Of a DNA stretch of 12,607 bases, positions 1 to 6,824 are shown piece after piece. Every line of letters starts with the position of its first letter. Position 1 is the first letter of the stretch. Below the pieces are notes generated by a model. It worked only from the letters and a program-made list of their open reading frames with translations. It did not search any database and was not told the DNA's origin. This stretch comes from Acidobacteria bacterium AH-259-G07 (GTDB lineage Bacteria; Acidobacteriota; UBA6911; RPQK01; JADFOI01): the NCBI GenBank assembly GCA_027717925.1, contig JALLON010000047.1:1-12607 (forward strand), given 5' to 3'. The position numbers and the translations under genes are program-made.

Positions 1-1
1 T

Positions 2-67
2 TGGGCTTGTCCGGATCCACGTGAGGAATTAAAATCGGATGGTTTGATCGTAAATTTTGCGAGGTGA
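2..67 (+). CDS. Possible C-terminal end of an upstream gene (partial)
   Basis: An open frame enters from the left edge and ends at the TGA at 65-67. Its last residues read DPREELKSDGLIVNFAR. The stop lies 4 bases before the GTG chosen for the next gene and overlaps that gene's ribosome binding site, which is normal spacing inside an operon and is the main support for it being real. With only 21 codons visible, no family can be recognised and chance openness cannot be excluded. Confidence 0.35.
   Translation, partial: WACPDPREELKSDGLIVNFAR
61..66 (+). promoter_or_regulatory. Shine-Dalgarno site that decides the oxidoreductase start
   Basis: GAGGTG lies 5 bases before GTG 72. It favours that start over the in-frame TTG at 57, which would put the ribosome binding site inside the coding sequence. 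Confidence 0.6.
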
Positions 68-71
68 TGAC

Positions 72-1277
72 GTGAGTGAGAAAAAGCAAGTTGGCATCGG
101 CATTATTGGCGCTGGTTTTCTGGCCGAGACCCGAGCGCGCTGTTATTCTCAGCTGGCTGGGATAGGGGAAATTCGTGCAGTTGCCTCTCGAACTGAAGAA
201 AGTGCGAGGGCCTACGCCGAGCGTCACTCAGTACCCAAGGTCTTTACGAACTACCAAGAAATGTTGGCCCTTCCGGACATCAACGTGGTAGACCTGTGCA
301 TTCCCAATCATGTGCATCGACGTGTGACGGAGGCAGCCGCGGCCGCGGGAAAGCATGTCGTTTGTACCAAGCCCTTGACTGCCTACACTGGGCAGGATCT
401 TCCGGCTGACACCAGCGATGAAGATGTGTCCAAACGCGAGCGCCGACAGATGCTTGAAGTCGCCACAGCCGATGCACAGGCCATGGTAGAGGCCACTGGG
501 CAGGCCGGTGTCCAGCTTATGTACGGCGAAAACTGGATCTACTCTCCCTCTATTAGCAAAACAACCGCTTTGATAAAGGAATCGGGCGGGACGATTCTGG
601 AAATGCGAGGTGGCGAGTGCCACAGTGGCTCTCACTCACCTTACTCAAAGATCTGGCGCTACACCGGGGGAGGCGCCCTATTACGCCTGGGAGCCCATCC
701 CATCGGTGCAATGCTTTATTTGAAGGAGCAGGAAGGTCAAACCCGCCATGGCCATCCCATTCGGCCGGTATCGGTCAGCGCTGAAGTCGGAGACCTCAGT
801 CGCATTCCTTCGCTCCTCGACGAAGAAAAGTCATGGATAGCGAAAGGGTGGCAGGATGTCGAGAACTGGGCATCAGTGATCATTACTTTTGATGACGGTG
901 CTCGGGGTATTGCATGGGCCTCGGACGGGGTGCTTGGCGGGATGGAGAGCCGGCTGGAGATTTATCTTTCGAACTCTCACATAAAATGCAATCTGAGTCC
1001 AAATAACCTGGTACAGGCCTATGCACCCGACCCTCAGGTCTTTTCGGGTGAATACTTGATGGAAAAGGTAGAAACGAAGGCCGGATGGAGTACTCCCATC
1101 CCAGATGAGGACTGGAGTTCTGGCCATCTAGCCATGTGCCGGGATTTTATCTCCGCCGTGGCTGAGGGTCGTCCGGCCAAATCTGGTGGGGTGCTGGGAG
1201 TCGAGGTGATTCGAGTAATCTACGGTGCTTACTGTGCTGCCGCAGAGGGGCGAAGAGTTGTCCTCAGGGACGGATAA
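72..1277 (+). CDS. Gfo/Idh/MocA-family NAD(P)-dependent oxidoreductase
   Basis: A 401-residue protein of the Gfo/Idh/MocA family, which oxidises or reduces sugars, inositols and related polyols with NAD(P) in the cytoplasm. The N-terminal Rossmann fold shows the dinucleotide-binding motif GIIGAGFLA (residues 10-18). The family's EKP motif appears as CTKP (98-101), so the usual Glu is Thr and the catalytic Lys is kept. The C-terminal alpha/beta substrate domain holds GGALLRLGAHPIGAM (residues 201-215), with the His expected near the active site. About 25 charged residues after the KP motif look like an insertion. I chose GTG at 72 because GAGGTG at 61-66 is placed as a Shine-Dalgarno; a TTG at 57 is in frame but would lie upstream of that site. 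The specific substrate is not readable. It is probably cotranscribed with the upstream partial gene and possibly with the HAD gene 98 bases downstream. Confidence 0.9.
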   Translation: MSEKKQVGIGIIGAGFLAETRARCYSQLAGIGEIRAVASRTEESARAYAERHSVPKVFTNYQEMLALPDINVVDLCIPNHVHRRVTEAAAAAGKHVVCTKPLTAYTGQDLPADTSDEDVSKRERRQMLEVATADAQAMVEATGQAGVQLMYGENWIYSPSISKTTALIKESGGTILEMRGGECHSGSHSPYSKIWRYTGGGALLRLGAHPIGAMLYLKEQEGQTRHGHPIRPVSVSAEVGDLSRIPSLLDEEKSWIAKGWQDVENWASVIITFDDGARGIAWASDGVLGGMESRLEIYLSNSHIKCNLSPNNLVQAYAPDPQVFSGEYLMEKVETKAGWSTPIPDEDWSSGHLAMCRDFISAVAEGRPAKSGGVLGVEVIRVIYGAYCAAAEGRRVVLRDG

Positions 1278-1375
1278 TTTACGCGCAGAAAAACAAAAAA
1301 CCGATAAAACAAACGGCTTTTCGGTCGGAGCCCGGAGAAAGGTGGTTACACAAGCCGGTAACGGGGGATTGATTC

Positions 1376-2266
1376 ATGCCTAGTTCACAGGTGGAATTGA
1401 GAGATTTCCAACCGCAGCACGACTCTCTAATTGCAATCGATTCAGACGGCTGTGCCTTTGACACAATGGAAATCAAGCACAAGGAATGCTTTATTCCAAA
1501 CATTATTAAACACTGGCAGCTGCAGGCCGTATCCAAGTATGCTCGGGCCGCAGCGGAATTCGTGAATCTCTATTCAAGATGGCGTGGCGTCAATCGATTT
1601 CCCGCCCTGATCAAGACTTTTGATCTTCTGCGCGAATGGCCGGACGTTCTCAAACGTGGCATCGATATCCCCGAGGCCGGCAGTCTGCGCCGCTGGATTG
1701 AAGGGGAAACAAAACTGGGGAATCCTGCACTTGAGCAGGAAGTGGAGAAATCGGATGACGCCGTGTTGAAGCAGGCATTGGAGTGGAGCAAGTCGGTCAA
1801 TGTGACCATCGCAGATATGGTTCACGGAGTACCGCCCTTTCCGTACCTCCGTGAAACTTTAGAAAAAATTTCCGGGTGGGCCGATATCATCGTCTGTTCG
1901 GCGACGCCTTATGAAGCACTCAGGCGGGAGTGGAAAGAACATGACATCGCCAGGTTCACGCGGGTCATCGCCGGCCAGGAGATGGGAAGCAAGAAGGAGC
2001 ATATCCACCTGGCCTCTGAAGGTAAGTATCAAGGCAGTCGGATCCTGATGGTTGGTGACGCGCCGGGTGACCTGCGAGCTGCCAGGGCCAATCAGGCCTT
2101 CTTTTTCCCAATCAATCCCGGGCAGGAAGAGAATTCCTGGGAGCGCTTTTTCAGAGAGGGTACGGAGAAATTCAAGAGCGGAGACTATACTGCAGAATAC
2201 GAGTTAGAATTGATTCGTGAGTTCGAAGCACTCCTGCCGGAAACGCCTCCCTGGAAGAGCGGATAG
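1376..2266 (+). CDS. HAD-superfamily hydrolase, phosphoglycolate-phosphatase-like
   Basis: A 296-residue haloacid-dehalogenase-fold phosphatase, with no signal peptide and therefore probably cytoplasmic. All four HAD motifs are visible. Motif I is AIDSDGCAFDTM, with nucleophile Asp22 and acid/base Asp24. Motif II is VCSATP with Ser175. The motif III lysine is in GSKKEH (206-207). Motif IV is MVGDAPGDLRAA with Asp228 and Asp232 as magnesium ligands. About 145 residues between motifs I and II form a helical C1-type cap, larger than in a typical phosphoglycolate phosphatase, which implies a distinct or bigger substrate. Family members hydrolyse small phosphate monoesters; the actual substrate is unknown. 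It follows the oxidoreductase in the same direction by 98 bases, so a shared transcript is possible. ATG 1376 is the first ATG in the frame, with GGGGA a few bases upstream. Confidence 0.85.
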   Translation: MPSSQVELRDFQPQHDSLIAIDSDGCAFDTMEIKHKECFIPNIIKHWQLQAVSKYARAAAEFVNLYSRWRGVNRFPALIKTFDLLREWPDVLKRGIDIPEAGSLRRWIEGETKLGNPALEQEVEKSDDAVLKQALEWSKSVNVTIADMVHGVPPFPYLRETLEKISGWADIIVCSATPYEALRREWKEHDIARFTRVIAGQEMGSKKEHIHLASEGKYQGSRILMVGDAPGDLRAARANQAFFFPINPGQEENSWERFFREGTEKFKSGDYTAEYELELIREFEALLPETPPWKSG

Positions 2267-2369
2267 GGAATCGCGGAAGACCCCGTGAAATAGGTATGTT
2301 TTCCTAGCTGTCCCTTGTTTTTCGGGTCTCTTACGCTTTAGACTTCTAAGCTGTAAGCACAGGTTGGAA

Positions 2370-2404
2370 TCCTGCCGGGCGCACCAGGATACGTTCCGGC
2401 AGGA
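2370..2404 (+). other. Hairpin in the gap after the HAD gene, possible weak terminator
   Basis: TCCTGCCGG (2370-2378) is the exact reverse complement of CCGGCAGGA (2396-2404), giving a 9-base-pair GC-rich stem with a 17-base loop. No run of T follows (the next bases are CTTATTG), so it is not a standard intrinsic terminator. It may end transcription of the HAD gene, act in the leader of the TPR gene, or be a protein-binding inverted repeat. The rest of the 2267-2513 gap shows no gene or clear promoter. Confidence 0.45.
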
Positions 2405-2499
2405 CTTATTGAATGACTCAGTCGAAAACTAAGTGCCTCGTTTCGTAAGTACAGTGACGTTTGCTGATGGGGCTTGCGAGGCCGGCACTAATCATTCTT

Positions 2500-2504
2500 G
2501 GAGG
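2500..2504 (+). promoter_or_regulatory. Shine-Dalgarno site of the TPR gene
   Basis: GGAGG lies 9 bases before ATG 2514 and decides that start over the longer in-frame alternative. Confidence 0.6.
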
Positions 2505-2513
2505 ATTGTTTTC

Positions 2514-3539
2514 ATGAGTTTTCTAGTCAGAAATCGATCCATGGTATCTCTGTTCGTTTTTTGTGTCTCAAACTTGGCCATGCTGGCCCAGGAACCATCA
2601 CAGGCACCCCAGGGAGTTCCTCCCGAGTCGGACTACATGTACACGAAACACTATGCTGAGGTGGAGCAGATCATGAAGGCTCCGCTCGCAGGACGCTCAG
2701 CCAAACTGGAAACCTACATGCAGAAGCTTCATCCCAAGTCCAAAATCCTGCAGTACATGGCAAGCTTTTTTACTCAGATCGCTCGTGACTTGCAGGCTGC
2801 CGGTCGCAGTGGGGAGGCAGACGCTGTGCAGGCCAAAATGGTGAAGATGTTTCCTGAAGCCGCCGCCGCCGCCGAGGCCCAGGCCTTCCAGCAGGCTTTG
2901 CAGGCCAAGGACTATACCAAAGCCATTCAACTCGGGGAAAAGATCTATGCAAAGAACCCCGACCCGCAAGTCGTCGTCATGCTTGCCCAAAGCTATATCG
3001 CGACAAAGAACGTGGCGAAGGCTCTCGAGTACAGCGAAAAGGTTCTGGAGTCTCTGGGTCCAAAAAAGGGTGTCTACTTTGGAACCTGGCTGGCGGCTCA
3101 TTACCGAAGCCAGGGGAATAGGGACAAAGCCCTTGAGTATTACAATCGGATTCTGAGAGCCTACCCTTCCATCGGTCCCGAAGGCTGGACCAGTCAAGGG
3201 TGGGCCGAATTGAAAGCAGCTGCCTACGCGGTGAGAGGCACTGACGCATACGTCAAGCAAGACTACGCTGGGGCGGTTCAGAACTATGAGGAATCCCTCC
3301 AGTATGAGCCACACAATGACGCGGCTTATCTGTTCCTTGGATTGAGCCAATGGAAGCGGCAGAAGCTGGATCTGGCCCTGGATGCCTTTGCCAAGGGGAC
3401 GGTCCTGAATAAACCCAATTCAGCCAAGGCCCGTCAGTACTTGGAGCAGCTCTACAAGGCCCGAAACAATGACTCTCTCGAAGGTCTGGACGCTCTTTTG
3501 GAGGCGGCCCGGCAGGCTCTGGGAATCGGGGGAGGCTGA
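2514..3539 (+). CDS. Secreted tetratricopeptide-repeat protein
   Basis: A 341-residue protein. The start is ATG 2514, preceded by TTGGAGGATTG with GGAGG at 2500-2504. An upstream in-frame start at 2433 would add 27 residues without a comparable ribosome site and would bury the signal peptide. Residues 1-25 form a signal peptide: Arg residues, a hydrophobic run VSLFVFC, and the end AMLA before QEPS. The mature part is helical. TPR-like units are seen around residues 120-240 (for example AKDYTKAIQLGEKIYAKNP and NRDKALEYYNRILRAYP) and again near 245-310 (DYAGAVQNYEESLQYEPHN, then LDLALDAFAKGTVLNKPN). TPR arrays bind other proteins or peptides, so this is likely a periplasmic scaffold, but its partner is unknown. 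It carries no enzymatic motif. Its stop is 6 bases from the end of the opposing gene. Confidence 0.85.
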   Translation: MSFLVRNRSMVSLFVFCVSNLAMLAQEPSQAPQGVPPESDYMYTKHYAEVEQIMKAPLAGRSAKLETYMQKLHPKSKILQYMASFFTQIARDLQAAGRSGEADAVQAKMVKMFPEAAAAAEAQAFQQALQAKDYTKAIQLGEKIYAKNPDPQVVVMLAQSYIATKNVAKALEYSEKVLESLGPKKGVYFGTWLAAHYRSQGNRDKALEYYNRILRAYPSIGPEGWTSQGWAELKAAAYAVRGTDAYVKQDYAGAVQNYEESLQYEPHNDAAYLFLGLSQWKRQKLDLALDAFAKGTVLNKPNSAKARQYLEQLYKARNNDSLEGLDALLEAARQALGIGGG

Positions 3540-3545
3540 GCTGAA

Positions 3546-3761
3546 TCAGCGCTCCAGCTTAATCACGATGTAGGGCATCTCCTTCTCAAGATCTGGATAG
3601 ATCTTTCCGTTGCACGCCTTGTCCATTACTTCAACCAGGTACATGAAGTCCCACTTGGGTACGATGTGCTCACCCGGGACTACGGTCTGATACTGGTCTT
3701 TGTTGCCGGTTGGAAGCATGGCCAGCGTTTGATAGTCATGGTGTTGATTCCTTGTCAACAC
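3546..3761 (-). pseudogene. Out-of-frame C-terminal tail of the glycoside-hydrolase-like protein
   Basis: The 67 residues from NQHHDYQTLAMLPTG to YPDLEKEMPYIVIKLER are the natural end of the last Ig-like domain of the gene upstream on the same strand, read in another frame. The main frame runs through LRYRSV and then stops at TGA 3736-3738. The tail frame picks up within the same 25 bases, and joining LRYRSV to NQHHDYQ gives a smooth beta-sandwich sequence. Motifs such as WDFMYLVEVMD and IYPDLEKE are typical of the final strands of such domains. It has no ribosome site of its own. It is best explained as one gene with a frame break from an indel or a sequence error, not as a separate small gene. 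Confidence 0.75.
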
Positions 3762-6465
3762 TGCGGTAGCGTAGACGAACCCACTTGACGCCGGACGGAT
3801 CGCGCACCTGCGCGCTGACTCTCAGAGGCTTTTCCGCCGGAGCACTGCTGATCGGTGTGTGCACTACGACGGGCGGTTTGTTGTCGCGGGTGACGGTGAC
3901 GGCAATTGGACGGACTCGACCCTGAGGAGGATAGCTCACCCAATGGCCAGCCGCATCGACTGCTTCAATGAAGTACTTCAACCCTTCCCTCACCGCTGAG
4001 CTGGGGATCACCCCGCTGTAGAGAAATGGTTCCGTCTGCTTCATGCCGGCATGGCTGTGAGGGCCAGAAATACCATCTGCCTTGCCATGCCCGTTGCTGT
4101 AGGCGACCCGCACGCTGGTGATTGGATTCTGCCCGCTTATTGTCACCCTGACGGCGAATTTCTCATCAGGCGCTGTCCTGCGGATCGGCACATGAGCAAT
4201 CAGTGGCACCACCTGATCGAGAGGCGGTCGGAAATTCCTTCTCTCCTGATGCAACACCTTCAGGCCTTTTTTCAATTCGGCCAGCTCATCCCTCCAGTGC
4301 CCGGAGAGGCCAGCCCGGGGCAGTCCCATCCTCAGATTGTGGTTGTAAACGTCCCCGGCCGCCTCGACAAGCTTCTCCCATGCCTGGATGGCCTGGCTTT
4401 CGTGGCGGATGGCGTCGTCGAGAGCGTTCAGATCCTTGGTTTGTTCCCACAAGGCGTAACTGACTCCAGCACGAGCTCTTCGCGAGTGGTAGAGGGCCAG
4501 GTTGGCCAGAATCTTCAGATCGACCACAGTCGAAATGAATTCCTTGTTTCTGTTTTCACCGATTCGCTTTTCTGCTTGCCGTACTCGTTCAAAGATATCC
4601 TCACTCACCTGGGCGAACCACTCACTGCTTTCTTGTGGCCAGATCTTTGCCGAGTCCCTGCCTTCAAGACGATAGCGCGCCGCGTCTCTCATGCTCAAGA
4701 ATTGCTGGATATCGCTGCCTTCGGCTCTGGCATAGTCGGGCAGGTCCTCTCGCCGCTGTTTCTCCGGCCAGCCTCGGGTGGTGGGAAAACGATTGTACGG
4801 AAAATTGTAGGCATTGATTCTGGGTAGGACCTGGCTGGCCCGGTGAAGCGCTTTTTCTACATAGGGGGCGGCTTCTTCACCGAAACGCCTCTCAAACTCT
4901 TTTTGCCACACCTCAGGCGGAGTCTCGGGGTTGTAGCTTAACCTCCCGAAAAGTTGGAAGAAATGCCAGTAGCGCTCAAACTCATAATGGTAGTATCGGT
5001 ACTTGGGTGCCAGCAGCTCAAACGGCTCCATATGGTGAGGCTGAGAGGCCATCTTGGTTGCCAGCATCTCGTTGACCTCGAGACCCTCCCCGTCGTAAAC
5101 ATGCGTGCTTTTGACGAAGTGGCGCACATATTCAGGATCGCCCCACAACAATATCCGTGAGGTCCCACCGTTCCACAGTCGCCACTGCATGTTGTACTTC
5201 TTCGGGTAACGCAGCAAGTCCGCATAACCGTGGCGCCGGTCAAACTGGTTTTGCCGGTTGACGTGTGTGGGATGGAAGGGAAGTCCCATCTGCTCCGCCC
5301 AGTACTTGGTGCAAATCCGGATGTTTACACCCATATCCACGGCCAGGTCGATCAAGGAATCGGGAAACTGCTTGGCCCGGGCATCGAATCGCATGTGTGG
5401 AGCGTATCTGTTCATAATACCGTAAATGCTTTTCCAAAAATCGTGCATCTCCTCTCTTTTCAGGCCCGATTCGCCGTGCATGCGGAACTGGATGGCATCT
5501 ACCTCGGGAAAGAGTTTGAGGAACTTCGTCAATGCCGCCTTCGAGTAAGCCACCAGATTCTCCTGCGTGAGACCGGTGACAATCCCGGGTATACGCTGAC
5601 CGGCAGCGACATCCATACCCCCGGACTGGACGCCCCCGCGGTAAATATGGTCCCAGAGCCCAACAGTGAAACTTAAACCCCGATTGTGTGCCATCTTGAT
5701 GAGCCTTTTGAGTGACTGAAAATAGCGCTGCTGCTCCCTTTTCGTGAATCCGGCGACGTGGATCTCCGGAAATCCTTCGACATCGAAAAAGTATGGATAG
5801 GCTGGAGCAAAGTATCCGGCATTCTCGTAGGCAAAGAGTAGGGCAAATGTGTTGAAATGATTCTGGGCTAGCATGTCGAGGAACCTGGCCCAGTGCTGCT
5901 CATCAAAGAAACGCCTCTCAAAGTGCAGTCGATGCATGGTGTATATGGAGAGGGCTCGCTCTCCTACCGCCGGCATTTCTCTGGCATCACGAACCTCACT
6001 CAGCGGGTTGTTTGCGTCAGCAGCCCATCCGATGCGGTTTGCTGCATCCAGCAAGGCGTACATTAGCCCTCGCTCATCTGCTCCGCTGACCAGCAACGCT
6101 TTCCTTCCGTTCCACCTGGTATGTCGAATGAGCAGGGATTCCGCACCTTCTGGTGGTGAAATACCTGAAGATCTGAGCAACTGTGCTGCTGCCCCCGATC
6201 CTGCGGCAAGCCCGGCGGCGATCAGGATATCTCCCTGAGCCGCCTGTAGCCCTGTGACCTCCTCAATCGACACCCCTTTTTCCTGCAGAGCCAATTTCAT
6301 TTTTCTCAGGCCATGCTGAACTGGAGGGCCAGCCGTAGTGTCCGGAATGAGTGAGACTTTTACGGCCTGAGTCCCTATTGCACTTTTTGCCGCTGCAAAA
6401 TACAGCCCATGGCCGAATACTAATAAGATGAGAGTGACTAGCTTGAACCATCTTCTCGGTTTCAT
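3736..6465 (-). CDS. Exported glycoside-hydrolase-like (beta/alpha) barrel protein with Ig-like domains, frame broken at its 3' end
   Basis: A 909-residue reading frame; its last ~67 residues lie in another frame. ATG 6465 is chosen because AGGAG (complement of 6473-6477) sits 7 bases upstream. A signal peptide follows at once: MKPRR, then the hydrophobic LVTLILLVF, ending near FAAA. Residues ~36-165 resemble the alpha/beta domain that precedes the catalytic barrel in GH20, GH67 and GH84 enzymes (GDILIAAGL, ALLVSGADERGLMYALLDAA). Residues ~170-480 look like a TIM barrel (NHFNTFALLF, LSFTVGLWDH, VDAIQFRMHGESG, RLWNGGTSRILLWGDPEY). Glu332 in HGESG is a candidate catalytic acid. Residues ~485-750 are helical. 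The remaining C-terminal residues contain two Ig/Fn3-like sandwiches. The exact GH family cannot be named and catalysis is not proven. The likely role is cleavage of glycan side groups in the periplasm. Confidence 0.7.
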   Translation of the reverse strand: MKPRRWFKLVTLILLVFGHGLYFAAAKSAIGTQAVKVSLIPDTTAGPPVQHGLRKMKLALQEKGVSIEEVTGLQAAQGDILIAAGLAAGSGAAAQLLRSSGISPPEGAESLLIRHTRWNGRKALLVSGADERGLMYALLDAANRIGWAADANNPLSEVRDAREMPAVGERALSIYTMHRLHFERRFFDEQHWARFLDMLAQNHFNTFALLFAYENAGYFAPAYPYFFDVEGFPEIHVAGFTKREQQRYFQSLKRLIKMAHNRGLSFTVGLWDHIYRGGVQSGGMDVAAGQRIPGIVTGLTQENLVAYSKAALTKFLKLFPEVDAIQFRMHGESGLKREEMHDFWKSIYGIMNRYAPHMRFDARAKQFPDSLIDLAVDMGVNIRICTKYWAEQMGLPFHPTHVNRQNQFDRRHGYADLLRYPKKYNMQWRLWNGGTSRILLWGDPEYVRHFVKSTHVYDGEGLEVNEMLATKMASQPHHMEPFELLAPKYRYYHYEFERYWHFFQLFGRLSYNPETPPEVWQKEFERRFGEEAAPYVEKALHRASQVLPRINAYNFPYNRFPTTRGWPEKQRREDLPDYARAEGSDIQQFLSMRDAARYRLEGRDSAKIWPQESSEWFAQVSEDIFERVRQAEKRIGENRNKEFISTVVDLKILANLALYHSRRARAGVSYALWEQTKDLNALDDAIRHESQAIQAWEKLVEAAGDVYNHNLRMGLPRAGLSGHWRDELAELKKGLKVLHQERRNFRPPLDQVVPLIAHVPIRRTAPDEKFAVRVTISGQNPITSVRVAYSNGHGKADGISGPHSHAGMKQTEPFLYSGVIPSSAVREGLKYFIEAVDAAGHWVSYPPQGRVRPIAVTVTRDNKPPVVVHTPISSAPAEKPLRVSAQVRDPSGVKWVRLRYRSVDKESTP

Positions 6466-6472
6466 GGCACAT

Positions 6473-6477
6473 CTCCT
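6473..6477 (-). promoter_or_regulatory. Shine-Dalgarno site of the glycoside-hydrolase-like gene
   Basis: AGGAG on the minus strand lies 7 bases before ATG 6465. It supports that start over an in-frame ATG at 6537 that would add 24 charged residues in front of the signal peptide. Confidence 0.6.
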
Positions 6478-6508
6478 GATTAGTTGGATAACGATTTTGA
6501 ATTTAGCC

Positions 6509-6537
6509 TTTGTATCCTTATTATTCTCCCAGGGCAA
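6509..6537 (-). promoter_or_regulatory. Candidate sigma-70-like promoter for the glycoside-hydrolase-like gene
   Basis: On the minus strand, TTGCCC (complement of 6532-6537) and TACAAA (complement of 6509-6514) are separated by 17 bases, about 45 bases before the start codon. The -35 matches the consensus at 4 of 6 bases and the -10 is imperfect. A second overlapping option pairs TTGAAT with TAATAA at an 18-base spacing. Neither is decisive by eye. Confidence 0.3.
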
Positions 6538-6761
6538 GCAGATTCAACTGAATTTTCTAATCAATCGTCGCTCAGAGCCACGACCGTGAAGGAGCGGAGC
6601 AAAACAGAACACTTTGGCAAGGCTCTGAAAAGCAGCTATTGAAATCTTCAGGAAAAGGAACTAGGCTTCCCACAGCACTTGAGCTCATTGGCCAAGTAAG
6701 TGCCCCCAATTAGGGCGCTCGCCAAAGGCATTCCGATGGAGTTCAGAGAGGTGGGACTACT

Positions 6762-6824
6762 CTGAGAAGACGGGAGTTTTTAACGGGACTGGCGGCTGGG
6801 ACGTTTTCGGCTGCCCTGAGATCC
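6762..6824 (+). other. In-frame twin-arginine (Tat) signal peptide upstream of the first ATG of the enolase
   Basis: Reading in the frame of ATG 6825, the bases from 6762 encode LRRREFLTGLAAGTFSAALR: the Tat motif RRxFL, a mildly hydrophobic run and an Ala-rich end. A coding pattern this specific is unlikely by chance. The frame is open back to a TAG at 6711-6713 but has no ATG, GTG or TTG before 6825. CTG at 6762 stands 8 bases after GAGGTG (6748-6753), so it may be a non-standard start. Alternatively, ATG 6736 or GTG 6751 is the original start and one base has been lost before 6762; both would join the frame if one base were added. Confidence 0.7.

Larger units (their letters stand above)
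6466..6761. other. Divergent intergenic region
   Basis: This gap of about 300 bases separates the minus-strand GH-like gene from the plus-strand enolase gene, so it should carry promoters for both. Beyond the minus-strand promoter candidate I see no convincing plus-strand -10/-35 pair, operator or hairpin. GAGGTG at 6748-6753 looks like a ribosome site for the leader that follows. Confidence 0.5.

Noticed and set aside
2697..3350. Minus-strand open frame of 217 codons inside the TPR gene
   Set aside because: It is antisense to a protein with clear TPR units and signal peptide, and its product is rich in low-complexity runs expected of a shadow frame.
3736..3765. Programmed ribosomal frameshift in the GH-like gene
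   Set aside because: No slippery heptamer or stop-codon-linked shift signal is visible; an indel at the hairpin is simpler.
4051..4827. Long plus-strand open frame of 258 codons
   Set aside because: It lies wholly antisense to the GH-like gene, which has a signal peptide, a ribosome site and domain structure; the frame's product shows no recognisable motif.
6595..6650. Small plus-strand open frame starting at a GTG in the divergent gap
   Set aside because: About 18 codons, charged and featureless, with no ribosome site.
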